From positions 186,001 to 250,000 of the forward strand of contig SNVD02009724.1 of NCBI GenBank assembly GCA_013180625.2: a DNA stretch of 64,000 bases, in the 5' to 3' direction. The notes under the pieces are model-generated. The model saw nothing but the letters and a program-made list of their open reading frames with translations, was not told where the DNA came from and searched no databases. A program made the translations under genes and the position numbers. This stretch comes from Boswellia sacra (taxonomy: Eukaryota; Streptophyta; Magnoliopsida; Sapindales; Burseraceae). Below are positions 12,101-23,951 of this stretch, piece after piece (position 1 is the first letter of the stretch; each line of letters opens with the position of its first letter).

Positions 12101-14149
12101 AAAACAACATATACAAAAATCAGTATTTTGTGTAAAAACTAGGTAGTTTGCGGAAAAGGAAAAAAAATGTGTGATAAAAAATAATCAAATCTGATATACC
12201 TTTATCTGTCCATCCATACCCGTAGCTGCTGCAACGATTCCTGTGCCACCCGCATGTAGTCTTGCAAAAAGCTTTGTTGTATATGTTCAAAACTTTTTGG
12301 AATACCTAAAAGAATCACGATTAATAGGGGATACAGTCCAATTTTATTTTTTCTTATGTGATGCAGGAATTGTAAACTAATTAGCAGCAACTTTAATCCA
12401 TGGATATGAGTCTGATATGTCTAATCATTAACTAACCTAATATTCTTTTTAAATTTCCTTAGTATACTCTTCAGTTTCTCATCCATTTAGAGTTATAAAT
12501 TAAAAAAAAAAGGAAAAAAAACCAACACGCACATGAAATCATGCTACCAAGCATAATCCATAAATAAGCAACTGAGTAAGAAGAAAGAGACATCAACCTT
12601 AGTCAAGCAATAATAAGCAGATTAACTACTGGTCTTATTTACACAGAAGAGTTTACTTCCCAACGTATATTGATAGACCTCTAATCAGATTTACCTATTC
12701 TAGACGTCGCAAATCAGATGAAAAATAAGGGGCAGAGTTGTTAATTTAGTTGTATTGTAGGGGTTTTCTCTTTGTTCTCTTTTTATTTTTCTGTTATTGC
12801 TGTGTTGTTTAGGGTGCTGTTGGAATTAGTTACTTTTGTTTAGGGAAAAGAGAAGTTAGTCAGAGAATATAAGGGAGGAAAAAGGTAGAAAAAAGGCATT
12901 CAGCCAATTTGTTGCTTTTGTGAGGAACCGTCTCATAAGGAGAGCTTACAGGTCTCTTGAATAGCCTGTTACTATCCAAATTAATGCATATCTTCTCTTC
13001 TAAAATTGTCTCTACCTATAATCTCTACTCTACTTTTATTATTTAACCTCTAACTCTTGTGATTGCTATTGTGAGTTGTGTGAGAGTGACTGACAGTTCT
13101 ATCTATATCCCAAGAGAAGTGGCAGTCAAGCGGGAAGTCATATCATCTGCCACATTAATTCAATTACCTACTACATTAATTCAACATCCACATGGCATTA
13201 ATATATCAAGCTACATTACTAGGGATATAAACTTAGGATAAAAACTTGCGAACCATAGTCTTATTATTCCAGAATAGTTCTTCCCTCGTAACATAAAAAG
13301 GTACTTTATCTATAGCAGAAGGAACTAATTGAGTGTATGACATGCTTATGATCCATCTTCTCCACAACTTTCAAACACAATACACATAAAATAGTGGTTC
13401 TAGCTCTCAGGTCCTTATAAAATGTAGCTGCAGCAAGCATTCACAAATGCTACCTGATATTTTTTACTTTTTTGCTTGAGCAATAGGTTTATCAAGACTT
13501 CCTGTTTATCTTGTTTTGATATATTACAAAAGTTCTTATGACATGTACATACTTGAATTGGATATCAAGAAACAATATATAAAGCATTCACCTTGAACAA
13601 ATTGAACAGTGTTTTGCTTTTTGTTAGAGCACTGCACCACTTTAAGCTCCTCTTGATTATAAGAAACAACTGCAATTGACGACAAAGGAGAACCATGTAA
13701 ATACATAAAATATAACAATTATCAAATGATATTAACATTCAAATTTTCCCATATAAAAAAAAAATTCATTAAGGCATCCAAAAAACAAATGTAAGAAAGG
13801 ATTTTGACCATGCTTCTAGAAAAATTAAATTTCATACCCTACTTGCTAAGTAACCACTTCACCTAAAAACCTAAGCTGATAAAAAAGAACCTGACTACAA
13901 TCTTTCAAGTTCTTTTTAGGTTCTTTTTACACTCTACATGCCTCCTCATGTGCAAGGGTCCAATATTACCAAGTTGACCATTAAATAACTTATGATATTC
14001 ATAAATCAACCAGAATAAAGATGATGTTCTGAAATTATTGAACTCTGATGGAGTACTTTCAAAACAACCAATGAGAAATGCAAGACCTAACTAGAATTGG
14101 ACTTACCAGTTTACAATCTCTTCCCTTTTCCCTTCATTTCTACAAGTCA
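9186..14149. other. Gene-poor DNA between two CACTA-type ends
   Basis: No intact gene is visible. Two minus-strand pieces look exon-like. Near 13595-13672 there is VVSYNQEELKVVQCSNKKQN followed by TVQFVQ, bordered by TTGCAG and GGTGAATG. Near 12205-12305 one frame reads LHAGGTGIVAAATGMDGQIK. I could not name either family. From about 12819 a TGTTGGAATTAG start with a downstream ATATAAGG resembles part of a copia LTR, but no end or duplication was found. GA-rich runs occur at about 10460 and 10670. Confidence 0.4.
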
Positions 14150-14711
14150 CCGATTTCAGCACAATATGTTAGACCTAAGTCACCCAATGGAACCGAAAGT
14201 TGATGAGGGAGTGAGTGATTGAGTGAGGGAAACAATAATGAGGAAGAGGGAGAGTGCGTTAAGTTTCAGTCAGGAAGGGCCATGGCAACGTGAATGAGGG
14301 ATATTATATGAAATGTCACTGAGCAAGGGTGAGAAAGAGTGGGAAATAGTAGCTTTGATGGTGAAGCTTAAGAGAGAAAGAGTAGGTTTGATGGGGGAGA
14401 TTGAGAGGGAAAGAGTGGATTCGATGGTAGCGTTTGAGAGGGAAAGTGTATAAAGGGTTACTGTAAAAGAAGAAGAGGGAAACGAAAATCACAAGAGGGA
14501 AAAGAAGGGAGCCAAATAGCTAGGGATTTTTATTAGCTTTTACATATTTGTCCCTTGGTTTAGTAATTGACAAGTTTAGACATGGAATATCTCACAAATA
14601 TAAACAAAATCCGAGTTTGACTTGTAAAACCGTGTAATAATTGACACTATTACCAAAAACCCACAAATATTTGAAATCTTATATGACAAGTAAAAAAAAA
14701 TACTTGTAGTG
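14150..14711 (-). mobile_element. CACTA-type terminus on the minus strand (partner end not found)
   Basis: Read on the minus strand from 14711, the sequence begins CACTACAAGTATTTTTTTTT. It continues with TTGTCA motifs, a GGGACAAATATGTAAAAGC block and a long CT-rich stretch (purine-rich on the + strand, about 14200-14520). The same order follows the terminus at 2050. The neighbouring triplets (TCT before 2050, CAT after 14711) do not match, and pairing the two would interlock with the well-supported 1333-9182 element. I therefore leave it as an orphan or truncated element whose extent is unknown. Confidence 0.45.
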
Positions 14712-16028
14712 CATACAATTTTCTAATAATTATTTTGTGTAATATTTTTTCCTTGAACCATAAGTTCTTGTTCTCTCTTCAATTACCTAATTTCAAATAT
14801 ACTTCAAATTGATGTTTCATGCTATAAAATTTTTTTTTTCAAACAACTTTCATTCAATCATTACAAACTTGACATTTTCACTTTGTTTAGTGACAATGAA
14901 TCAAACTTTTTCAATTTTGTTCAATGGCTACAAAATGAACATTTTCAACTCTTTTCATTAATTATTGTTTGGGAAGAGCTAGGAGACCGCCATTTTACAT
15001 GTCAATTATTTCTCTTTTCCCGTTTCGGTTGGCTTAATTTGCCAAGAAATTTGCAAAGGCTTAATAATTGAAGTTGCTTTGGTAATTCGTATTTTTGACT
15101 TTGGATGATATATTTATATTAGTTTCAAATATATAAGTTCTGAATAACCACTTCAATGGCCTGTAAATTGAATAATTTCAATTTACCAAGGTATGATTAT
15201 AGTGTCATTAAGGAGGGGTCTCCTATTTATGTATTCTAAATGAAAAAAAAAACCATAAATAAATAAATAAAAACTCATATGAATATGCGCAAAATCAACC
15301 AAGTCATATGATTGGTCTTGAGTTGCTACAATTCAATAAAATGCCATAGAGGGGGGGAAAAAGTAGCTTAGGGTTACTCTAACTCTATGTATGGAGCATG
15401 CAAATTCTTATCTACTTATTAGCAAGTTTTTTATTCTCATTCAACCAACCGAGTAAAAAAGGAATTATGCTTCAATCCTATATAAACCAGAAACTTACGC
15501 CCCTTTTTTAAAGTATAATTATTTCATGTAAGAGTGTGGTCTATTCATCAAAAGGAAAATAAAATTTCTCAAGGCATGATTATCTCACAAAAATGTAAAA
15601 CCCTAGGTAAACAATTAAACATGTGAATAGTTTTTTAGTCCTAAGAAGAAGATGCATAGATCGTTCAAAAGAAGATGGAGTTATTTGATAGATTTCATTT
15701 TACGATGACTATTCCTATAACTACAATTCATTTACAATCATTTTTTATACAACCTAAGTTAGCAAGATATCACATAAATTTAATGATATGGGAATTACCG
15801 TCGAATAATATCTTAGCAACTCATATTGTATAACATATTAGCTGTAAACGAGTTATAGGTGTAGCATCATTCCTTTAAAATACAAAAAAAAAGATGATTT
15901 CTGTATTATCTAAAAGTATTTATAAATTTTAATTTTAAATGTTTTTTAATTAAAGTGGAGCTTAGAGAGAGATTTTGAGGGCTTAAATAATTAACTTTCA
16001 AAACATAAAATAATAAACAAAAAGTGAT
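14712..16028. other. AT-rich spacer, no gene seen
   Basis: No coding region, RNA gene or clear repeat boundary is supported. A 62-codon open frame at 14883-15071 lacks any recognisable motif. Confidence 0.5.
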
Positions 16029-16208
16029 GCTACTCTTACAAGCTACTTATACAAACTGATGTGACGTTCTTGTATGATCACCACATCACTCATCTTAATT
16101 AATGTCTTATTAGCATATATTTATCCAATCACTGTATTTATTTATCAAATCATATTATGTCATATCAGTTTGTATGAGTGAGTTTGTATAAGTAATTTGT
16201 AAGAGTAG
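16029..16208. mobile_element. MITE with TACTCTTACAA termini
   Basis: The left arm GCTACTCTTACAAGCTACTT and the right arm (inverse complement ACTACTCTTACAAATTACTT) form terminal inverted repeats. Both continue into TATACAAAC and, further in, CAAACTGAT(G/A)TGAC. No convincing target-site duplication was found. The layout resembles the MITEs at 16932 and 55536. Confidence 0.65.
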
Positions 16209-16931
16209 TACTAGTTTTTTGACATATTTTTTTAAATATTTGTATCATCAATTATATTGCCAAATATGTTTAAAACGTTAAAAATAATCATGTAAAGACA
16301 ACCACCATTTAATAGCATCAAAAAACTTCAAACAACCAAAAGAACAAAGTATAGCAACTCGCAAAAATAGTATGTATTTTAAACCGTAAGGACATTACAT
16401 AATATTTATTTGTTAAAAATATTATATATTGTTATGATAAAAAATTTTTTGTCAATCATACGCTATTGTTATTAGAGTATTTCTAAAGTTACAATAAAAA
16501 CGTACTATGATATAATTTATCAAATAAGTTATCTAAATTGAATATTTTATAATTCTATGATCATTCAAGTACAAAACAAGAACTTTTAGTTTTTTGTACC
16601 AAATGTTCAAGGATAAAATGAAAATTTTATATTTTCACTAAAAGCCGCGCAAGATAATAGTGAAGAGAGAGTAAAATTATTAGTTATCTAAAACTTTAGC
16701 AGAAAAAAGTGCATTTTGTATAACCTCATGGTATAAAATATTGTCAAGTCACTATGCCATAAACTTTAGACCTTTATGTCAGTATTTAAAACTTTAGGAC
16801 CATTTTGTACTGCATCCAACATTAAGGAGTAAAATTTTTCCCCTTATTTAGCCAACTAACCTCGAGGACCCCTTATCCTTTTGTAAACCTTTCACAAAAT
16901 CTTACTGTCCTTGTTTTGGCTAAATAATAAA

Positions 16932-17133
16932 CAATAATACTAGGTGTACAACTAAGTTGTACAACCTAACCCATACAATCTGATATGATATAAATCCATT
17001 GTATGTGTAGATTCCATTTTATTTATTAAAAATTAGTTAATTTATTTTTCATTTTTATCCACCCAGTGAATTTGTGTCATGTCAGGTTGTATGAATGAGG
17101 TTGTACAACTTAGTTGTATACCTAGCATTGCTC
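16932..17133. mobile_element. Mutator-like MITE with 9-bp target duplication
   Basis: The arms share CTAGGT(G/A)TACAACTAAG then TTGTACAACCT as an inverted repeat, and both arms continue towards (T/C)ATACAA(T/C)CTGA. The 9-bp AATAATAAA occurs on both sides (16923-16931 and 17134-17142). This length fits Mutator-type insertion. There is no coding capacity. Confidence 0.68.
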
Positions 17134-18250
17134 AATAATAAAAGGTTGGATAAACTAGGGCTGAGTATTCGACGAATCAAATCGTGTTTGGTAGGAATGA
17201 CCTAACCCAAAAACATGTCAAGTGGGCTTGAGTATTTAAAGAGAGTAAGCCAATACAACTGACTATGCTTGGGTTGGTTCGTGGTTAAGTTAAGCATATC
17301 TAATTTTGCTACTTTTTCTCAAATGAAATTGTATTCATATCACATCAAAATTGGTTTTGGGATTTTTTTGTTTTGAATGTTCCTTAAACATCTTTGATGA
17401 AATTATCGATTACAAATTTACATCAATCATAGTTATTTGACATTTATCGAATTTTTTTCTCTATATTTCAATCGCGACCTGCAATAAGAAAAAAAATTAG
17501 AAAGAGGGATAAACCTGACAGAAAAATATAATTGTATTAGAAAGAATAATAAACATAATAGTAAAACATTGGAAATTTATTAATATTTGTAGTTGTGGTT
17601 GTTGTGATTGAGATGATATAGTAATTTTGTCACATTGAAGTTAATTCTTCATTTTTGGGTTAAGAATGTTTAAAAATAGAGTAATAGTTCTTTTACAAAC
17701 TATCCATATAAACTCACTGGTTCACTCACACAAACCTATATGGCATTAATAATGCAATTAAAATTTAAAATTCACTCATCCAATAAAATTATGACACATT
17801 GGTTTATATGTGTAAGGTTTGGATAGTTTGATGTAGTGAAGCATTATGTAAAAAAGGCTAAAACAATCAAATCAAAACTCCTACTAATATGTAATCCATT
17901 GAAATCTTGCAAGATTATCTAATTATTAGGCTTCACATTTATGCAATCAAACACAAGTCACACACGACAGTAAAAAATAAGAGAAATTCTCATTCAATAT
18001 ATGTCAAAGCTATTGTCGCAATGAAACATAAAGTTTTATAAATACTAAAACCCTAACCAAAACAAACTGGGAAAAAAAACAATTCAATCCAACAGCAAGT
18101 GGGAAAATGTCGTTTTGGGGGCCTAAACAATAGAATTTATCCAAAATATGATGAGTCTTCTAACATGTTATGGGTTATGTTTATTGGGCCATTTCCAATC
18201 GAAATATGTCCTGTCCGCAATAGAATTCCATGAAGAAACAAAAACTGCAG

Positions 18251-19035
18251 TGTTGTGATTTCGACTACTTGCAGAAAACAATTTTATCCAAGAAATTAAT
18301 GAGTTAGATGATGGAAACAATGAACAAGAATTAAAGAAATAAAAACAAGCAACACAAAGACAATAGGTTTATAATGGTTTGGCTAATCAAGCCTACATCC
18401 ACTTGGAGATCTCAGTAGCACTTTTCATTCAATCAATTATAAAGAAGAAATAAATGGAATACGATCAACAATTACAAGGATTTTTCACCCAAGAACGAAC
18501 CTCACATGCCTTAGTCACATACACTATCTCAAGGTGTTACTTTTCAACTATAGTATATGTCGCAAGGAAGCCAAACTATGAAACCTCCTTAGCACCAGAC
18601 CTCTTACAAGTTTTCTTTTCTAACTCATACCCTAAGGATCCATAGCCTATGGTGTTTGTTTACAAGAGATGCCAAAAATGTGAACCTCTAGGCCAACCCC
18701 ACACGTTTTCAAACTTCCTATCTCCCAAGGTGTCTCAAACATGAGTCTTCAATTCCTACGTTCAAGGGTTATTTATATATAGGTCTTTGCTTCACTTTTC
18801 TTAGCCTAGCCATGAGAATATAAATCTTTCCTAGTCTAGTTCTATAATCAAAGCTTTTCCTATTGTTGTTTCCTTATCTAATCATGAATATGTTAAGCTT
18901 TCCTATTGATAAACAATCTTCCAATCATACTTATATTCCTAATTTGATATATTCCCAATTTGATTTATTCCCAATCCTAAGCAATCCTATATTACTTAAA
19001 TTTCCTAATTCACCAAGATAAAACCACCAATCACA
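18251..19035 (-). repeat. 3' LTR of the copia element
   Basis: A 785-bp LTR, the 3' one in minus-strand sense, closely resembling 20902-21672 over its whole length with scattered substitutions. On the minus strand it is preceded by CCAAGATGGAGAATTG, a plausible polypurine tract. Confidence 0.85.
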
Positions 19036-19589
19036 ATTCTCCATCTTGGTTTTGTCTCAAACCATGTTGATTCCTTATTGGAGGACACAATCCAGAAGCT
19101 ATGGCGCTATGCTCTACGTTTTGGCTTTACAGATATGTCTCAAAGTCAGAATGCCAAGCGTAGTGGCCCTTGCTAAATAGTGTTGCAACCCTACAGATAC
19201 ATGCTCAGATCAAAAGCTCGATAGTCGTGGCCTTGTTGATCTAGCACCATAGCCCTACTACATATGGAATGAAAATGTGCCCAAAGTTAGAAAGCATAGT
19301 GCCATAACCCTCTTTAGCATTGGGGCTCGATCATCTTGTGTTGAGGCACTGACTCCTCTCGAAAAATTCCATCCAGCTTCAATTTTGCATCAATTCAGCT
19401 TCCATCCTTATTCTATTCATCTACTCCTCTTCATCAACCCATCAAGGCTCTAAATGCTCTTGATTTTAACTACATCCAAGCAATGCTTGAACTTGCTAAC
19501 TGCCATACCGAATCTTTCTAGCACTTTTTAGCATAGCCTTCCTAGTGTGCTTCATCTATCCACTAGCTTCTAGTTCACAATCTGATTTG

Positions 19590-20865
19590 TTGCCAGAGGG
19601 CTCAACTTCAACCTTAACCTAGTCTTGTCCACTAGCAACATCGGATGCTTCCTCATTCTTTAGTCTTAGGAACTCATTCTCGTTGAACACCACATCCACA
19701 ATCAAAGAATATATACCATTAGCCAATTTTCCTTTAATAATAATCATAGCACCCTTAGCAATTTTCATGTAGCTGTTCTCTATCTTAACTACATATCCTA
19801 GACTATCAAGCACTTCGAGAGAAATCAAGTTCCTTCTTAATTCATTGACATATTTCACGTTACTGAGAACACAATTGTAGCCATCAAAGATTTTGATTTT
19901 GATTGAGCCAACCCTAGCTATCTTACAAGCTTTGTGGTTGCTAAGAAGAATAGTTTCCACCATCTTTTCTTTAAAGGATTGAAACCAATCCCTATGCGGA
20001 CTCATGTGAAACGAACAACTGGAATCAAGATTCCACTCCTTGTGGCTTTCCATTGACAAATGCACCAAAACCTTAGCAAATTTATATCGCTTAAAAGCCA
20101 TATAAACATGTCCATACTCAGACTTATTATATCTATTTTGCTTCAATCTCTACGGGCATTCTCTTCTAAAATGTCTCATCTTCTTACAATAGTGACAACT
20201 TAGCTTCGATTTGTCAAACTTCTTTGATGACTCTAATTCGTGCTTACACTTATTTTTGGAACTCTCCTTTTTGTCAGATCTACCTCTAACATTCAGTGCT
20301 TCATTGCTACTTCTAGTACTCACTATCTTCTTCTCAACCTTAAACTTTATTTCAATCACGACCATACTTGATGGTGTCTCTCAGTTGACTATACGTTATT
20401 GGTAAAGAATTTAGCAAGATGACTACTTGATTCTCTTTATCAATCTTCTAAATTACGATCCTCTTGATATCATCAAGGTTTTCATCAATGCTTTTGTCTT
20501 CTTACATCTCGAACCCAAAAAGCTTCGTCTTCAAGTATATCTGGTTTGTCAAAGATTTCGTTAGTTACAAACTATCTAACATCAACCAAATCCCAACTAT
20601 GCACAGTTGTCTCCTTCGAAACCTTTCTCAACACATTGTCATTTAGGCACAGCACAATGGTACTACATGCAATCTCCATCATGTCTTGTTTTTCCTCTGT
20701 AGACATCATAATAAGTAATTTTGTTTCACCTTCAAGTGCTTAAGCCACCTTCTTCTGAACTAGCATAGCTTTCATCTACTGAACTAGCATAGCTTTCATC
20801 CTTTTGCGCCAGCTATAGAAATCACTCGTGCCATTGAACAGCTCCATCTCAAACTTTGTTATTAC
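19590..20865 (-). pseudogene. Degenerate copia gag-protease coding region
   Basis: The minus-strand reading starts near 20850 with MELFNGTSDFYSWRKRMKAM, a typical copia gag start. It passes a gag region with DENLDDIKRIV and VVILLNSLPITYSQLRDTIK in shifting frames. It reaches the zinc knuckle CHYCKKMRHFRREC (CX2CX4HX4C, about 20155-20196). After one TAG the protease follows: WNLDSSCSFHMS, with DSS in place of the usual D(S/T)G, then VKYVNELRRNLISL and ANGIYSL. That joins directly to VDVVFNENEF, which resembles sequence normally found after the integrase core. The pieces therefore look fused by an internal deletion. Several stops make it non-functional. Confidence 0.8.
20757..20800. repeat. Short tandem duplication in gag
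   Basis: CTGAACTAGCATAGCTTTCATC occurs twice about 23 bases apart, in 19-base cores of AACTAGCATAGCTTTCATC. On the minus strand it repeats the KAMLVQ codons and places a TAG in the gag frame. Confidence 0.8.
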
Positions 20866-20884
20866 TATCTTGAACAAAAGAACT

Positions 20885-20901
20885 TAGGATCTGATACTAA
20901 T
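20885..20901 (-). other. Primer-binding site of the copia element
   Basis: On the minus strand, directly after the 5' LTR, the sequence is ATTAGTATCAGATCC. The usual plant copia site complementary to initiator methionine tRNA is TGGTATCAGAGCC; two or three bases differ. Confidence 0.65.
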
Positions 20902-21672
20902 TGTTGTGATTTCGACTACTTACAAAAAACTAGTTCTATCCAAGAAGTTAACAAGTTAGATGATGGAAACAATGAACAAGAATTGAAGCAATAAAAACAA
21001 GAAACACATAGACAGTAGGTTTATAGTGGTTCTGCTAATCAAGCATATGTTCATTTTGGAGATCTTAGTGGCAAAATTTATGCAATCAACTACGAAGAAT
21101 AGATACATGGAATACAATCAGCAATTACAAGGATTTTTCACCCAAGAACAGACCTCACATGCCTCACTCATACACACTATCTTAGGGTGTTAATTTTCAC
21201 CTACAGTACATGCCCCAAGGAAGCCAAATTGTGAAACCTCTCTAACATCAGACCTCTCACAAGTTTTGTATTCAAACTCACACCCCAAGGATCCACAACC
21301 TATGGTGTTTGTTTGTAAGAGATGCTAAAAAGGTGAACCTCAAGGCCAACCCAACACGTTTTCAACCTTGCCGTCTCCCAAGGTGTCTCAAACATGTGTC
21401 TTCTATTCTTACATTCAAGGGTTATTTATACGTAGGGCCTTGACCTGCTTTTCTTAGCCTAGCCATGAGAATCTAAATCTTTCCTAGTCTAGTTGTGTAA
21501 TCGAAGCTTTTCCTATTGCTGTTTCCTTTTTTAATCATGAGTATCTTAGGTTTTCCTATTGAGAAACAATCTTCCAATCAAACTTGTATTCCTAATTTGA
21601 TTTTTTCCCAATCGCAAATAATCCTATATCGCTTAACTTTCCTAATTCACCAAGAGAAAACCACCAATCACA
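20902..21672 (-). repeat. 5' LTR of the copia element
   Basis: A 771-bp LTR, the 5' one in minus-strand sense. It aligns with the left LTR from TGTTGTGATTTCG to ACCACCAATCACA. The scattered differences between the two copies indicate an insertion that is not very recent. Confidence 0.85.
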
Positions 21673-22002
21673 TGCAAAAACCAAAACTGGCCTAAAAATT
21701 GAAAACTTGATTCTGACTATTGTAAATGGTGTGCAAGGAGTGTGTGAGGCAGGTTCATGAATACATGAATACACTAATGAACCATGGTGTAAAGAATTCT
21801 AAAAGCTTCAAAATGGTATATCATACGCCCAAACAAACATCGCATGTGAAAGTTATGACCTTTGAAAGACTAACTGCGCAAATATCACCTTCAAACTGTT
21901 TCTTCTGCAACTTGGACTTGGACAAATAGGAATCTGATATCTAATCTAAATCAGTTTACATGATTAAGTTTGTACGAATAGTTTGTAAAAATATTATTAC
22001 TC

Positions 22003-23951
22003 TTAAAATTATTTATACATTTTTCTATTAAAGAAGGGGTAAAATTGGAAATGTATACATCAAAACTGGTTAATAGTTAACAATGAGCATAATGTTTTGG
22101 GGGGTTATTGTTAGTCTTAAATTGAGGGCGACGTTGATTGCTTTACCCAACTATCCCTTTTTCTAACTTGAGTCAAGTTAGTTTTAACTTGACCTTAGTT
22201 GGCTGAAACTGCTTGTACACTTTTATGAATTCAAAAGGAAGTTAATTTTTCAAGTAAAAATTAAAGTATGAAATTGTTGGGACAGAAGGATGAAAAATAT
22301 CAGAGTTGCAGGGAACCCTAGCCAACTAGTTTTCCTCAGTTCTCCTGGGAAGGACAGCTTTGTTTTCTTTCGATAATAAGTTTGATTTTTGTGGGATTTT
22401 GGACCAATTTAAGCATAAAAACTGGCAGCGTCAGTACTACAATGAGAAATTGTTCAAAGTAGCAATGAAAAGTTGAAAACCTGCAAACGGTAAAAGTAGA
22501 ACAATATATATATACATTAAAATAATTGTTCAAATTCATGATTTTAGCAGGAGAAAACCTACTTTTCCCCAGCTACTGTGCTGTTTGTTGATTTTTTATA
22601 CTACTTTTAGTTCAATTCCAAGTTATTGCCCATGAGTCAATATTTAGCTTTTCAGTTCCTAAAGATTCTTTCTATCTCCCAAAATTTCTCTTTACTTTTT
22701 TTTTTTTTTGCCCCTTAGTAGACTCACTTTTGTACAACTCCATATATAGTTCTTGAGAGAGAGAGTATATATATATGTATACTTTTTCCCATTTTACTTT
22801 TATCTAATTTTGCCAATTTGTTGTTATTTGATATAGAGCAAAATTCTCAAGTTACTAACTAAATTAAAGTTAAAGAAATAGAACAAACAAGAGAAATCGA
22901 AAGGCGTTGAGTAAATGGCAATGTTAACAACATATATACTGTTAAGTAGGCTTTAGATGTATGATGACTTCTGATTCTACATTTTAAAGTTCGCAATTTG
23001 TTGGCCTGCCCAATGTAGAGATGTCTTTAAATGTCATATTTGGTTCATTAATGGAAGACAAAAGACATTAATTTTGGCCATATCTTTTGAAGTCACAATT
23101 CACGTAGTTTGTTTATGTGGCACACACCTCAACCCAACATTATCTACCAACTTGCATTAAATGAAACACCTACTTGGGCAAGGTTGACAAAGTCAAACAA
23201 TACTCCAAACAATATTGAGACAAGGCCCAGTGTTCTTGAGGCTCTAGCGTCATCAAGTTAGGAAAATTTTGTAAGGCTTAACAAGCCCGTGCATTTTCAA
23301 TTGACGGAGGAGTGATACCATATGTTCCCACCGTCAATCTACATTATCCCACTTTTTAACATTCTTTATAATTATAAATTTATGTTTGCATCAGAACTAA
23401 CTTTTAAAATCCGACACATGTGAAACCTTAATCTTTAAAAAAAATACAGTAGTTTCTTTTCTTTTTTTCTTTTGTTTCTCTTATAAATAAAATTCCAAAT
23501 TCAAAGATGTTAAACAAAATCTGTGTTTTACAAGATAGAATCAAATATAAGAAAAGTCTTACAAAAAATGAATAAAAGAAAAAACGTTATGAAAGAAATT
23601 TTAAATTATAATTATATTTGATTGATTTACATTAAAGAAAATTAGCCACCATTCTTGTCAATCAAAATGCTACCACCATGCAAGGAAGCTTGCTTCCATG
23701 TTAATCATTTGAATGCAGTAGGAAAAAAAAATTGAGAAAAATAGGTGGAACAAGAATATAAGAGAAAAAAGTACTTTAAATCAGAAGAAGATATGGAATT
23801 GATAAAAGAATTTTTTTTAAATGATTAATCTGTTTATTTTCTCTAATCATCCTCTATATATTTTTCTCTTGCAAGAACATTATATATATTTTAAGAAGAT
23901 GTGATTGCGGGGTGTATATACTTTGAAAGGAAAATAAAATAATATTAATTG
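22003..23951. other. Spacer DNA, no gene seen
   Basis: AT-rich sequence with short TA and GA runs (about 22497-22510 and 22757-22780) and homopolymer T near 22690. No coding region or bounded repeat is supported. Confidence 0.5.

Larger units (their letters stand above)
18251..21672 (-). mobile_element. Non-autonomous Ty1-copia LTR retrotransposon
   Basis: Two LTRs (18251-19035 and 20902-21672) start TGTTGTGATTTCGACTACTT on the + strand and end ACCACCAATCACA. The flanks TGCAG and TGCAA are a target duplication with one change. Gag and protease lie on the minus strand, so the right LTR is the 5' LTR. Next to it a minus-strand TAGTATCAGATCC resembles the usual initiator-Met tRNA primer site TGGTATCAGAGCC. 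The interior is only 1.87 kb and lacks integrase core, reverse transcriptase and RNase H. It would depend on a helper element. Confidence 0.88.
17679..22002. mobile_element. Possible older MITE-like element split by the copia insertion
   Basis: The left end reads GAGTAATAGTTCTTTTACAA and continues ACTATCC. The inverse complement of the right end reads GAGTAATAATATTTTTACAA and continues ACTATTC. Flanking 9-mers TTAAAAATA (17670-17678) and TTAAAATTA (22003-22011) differ at one base. This suggests one element of about 0.9 kb interrupted by the retrotransposon at 18251-21672. Its interior was not identified, so pairing by chance is possible. Confidence 0.35.

Noticed and set aside
2050..14711. 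A single 12.7-kb CACTA element joining the ends at 2050 and 14711
   Set aside because: The flanking triplets differ (TCT versus CAT), the terminal match is short, and it would interlock with the well-supported 1333-9182 element.
14883..15071. 62-codon frame
   Set aside because: No motif, no splice context and no similarity that I recognise.
17679..17840. A complete short MITE ending near 17834
   Set aside because: The right side (GGATAGTTTGATGTAGTG) does not mirror the left terminus and has no matching flank; the distant right end at 22002 fits better.
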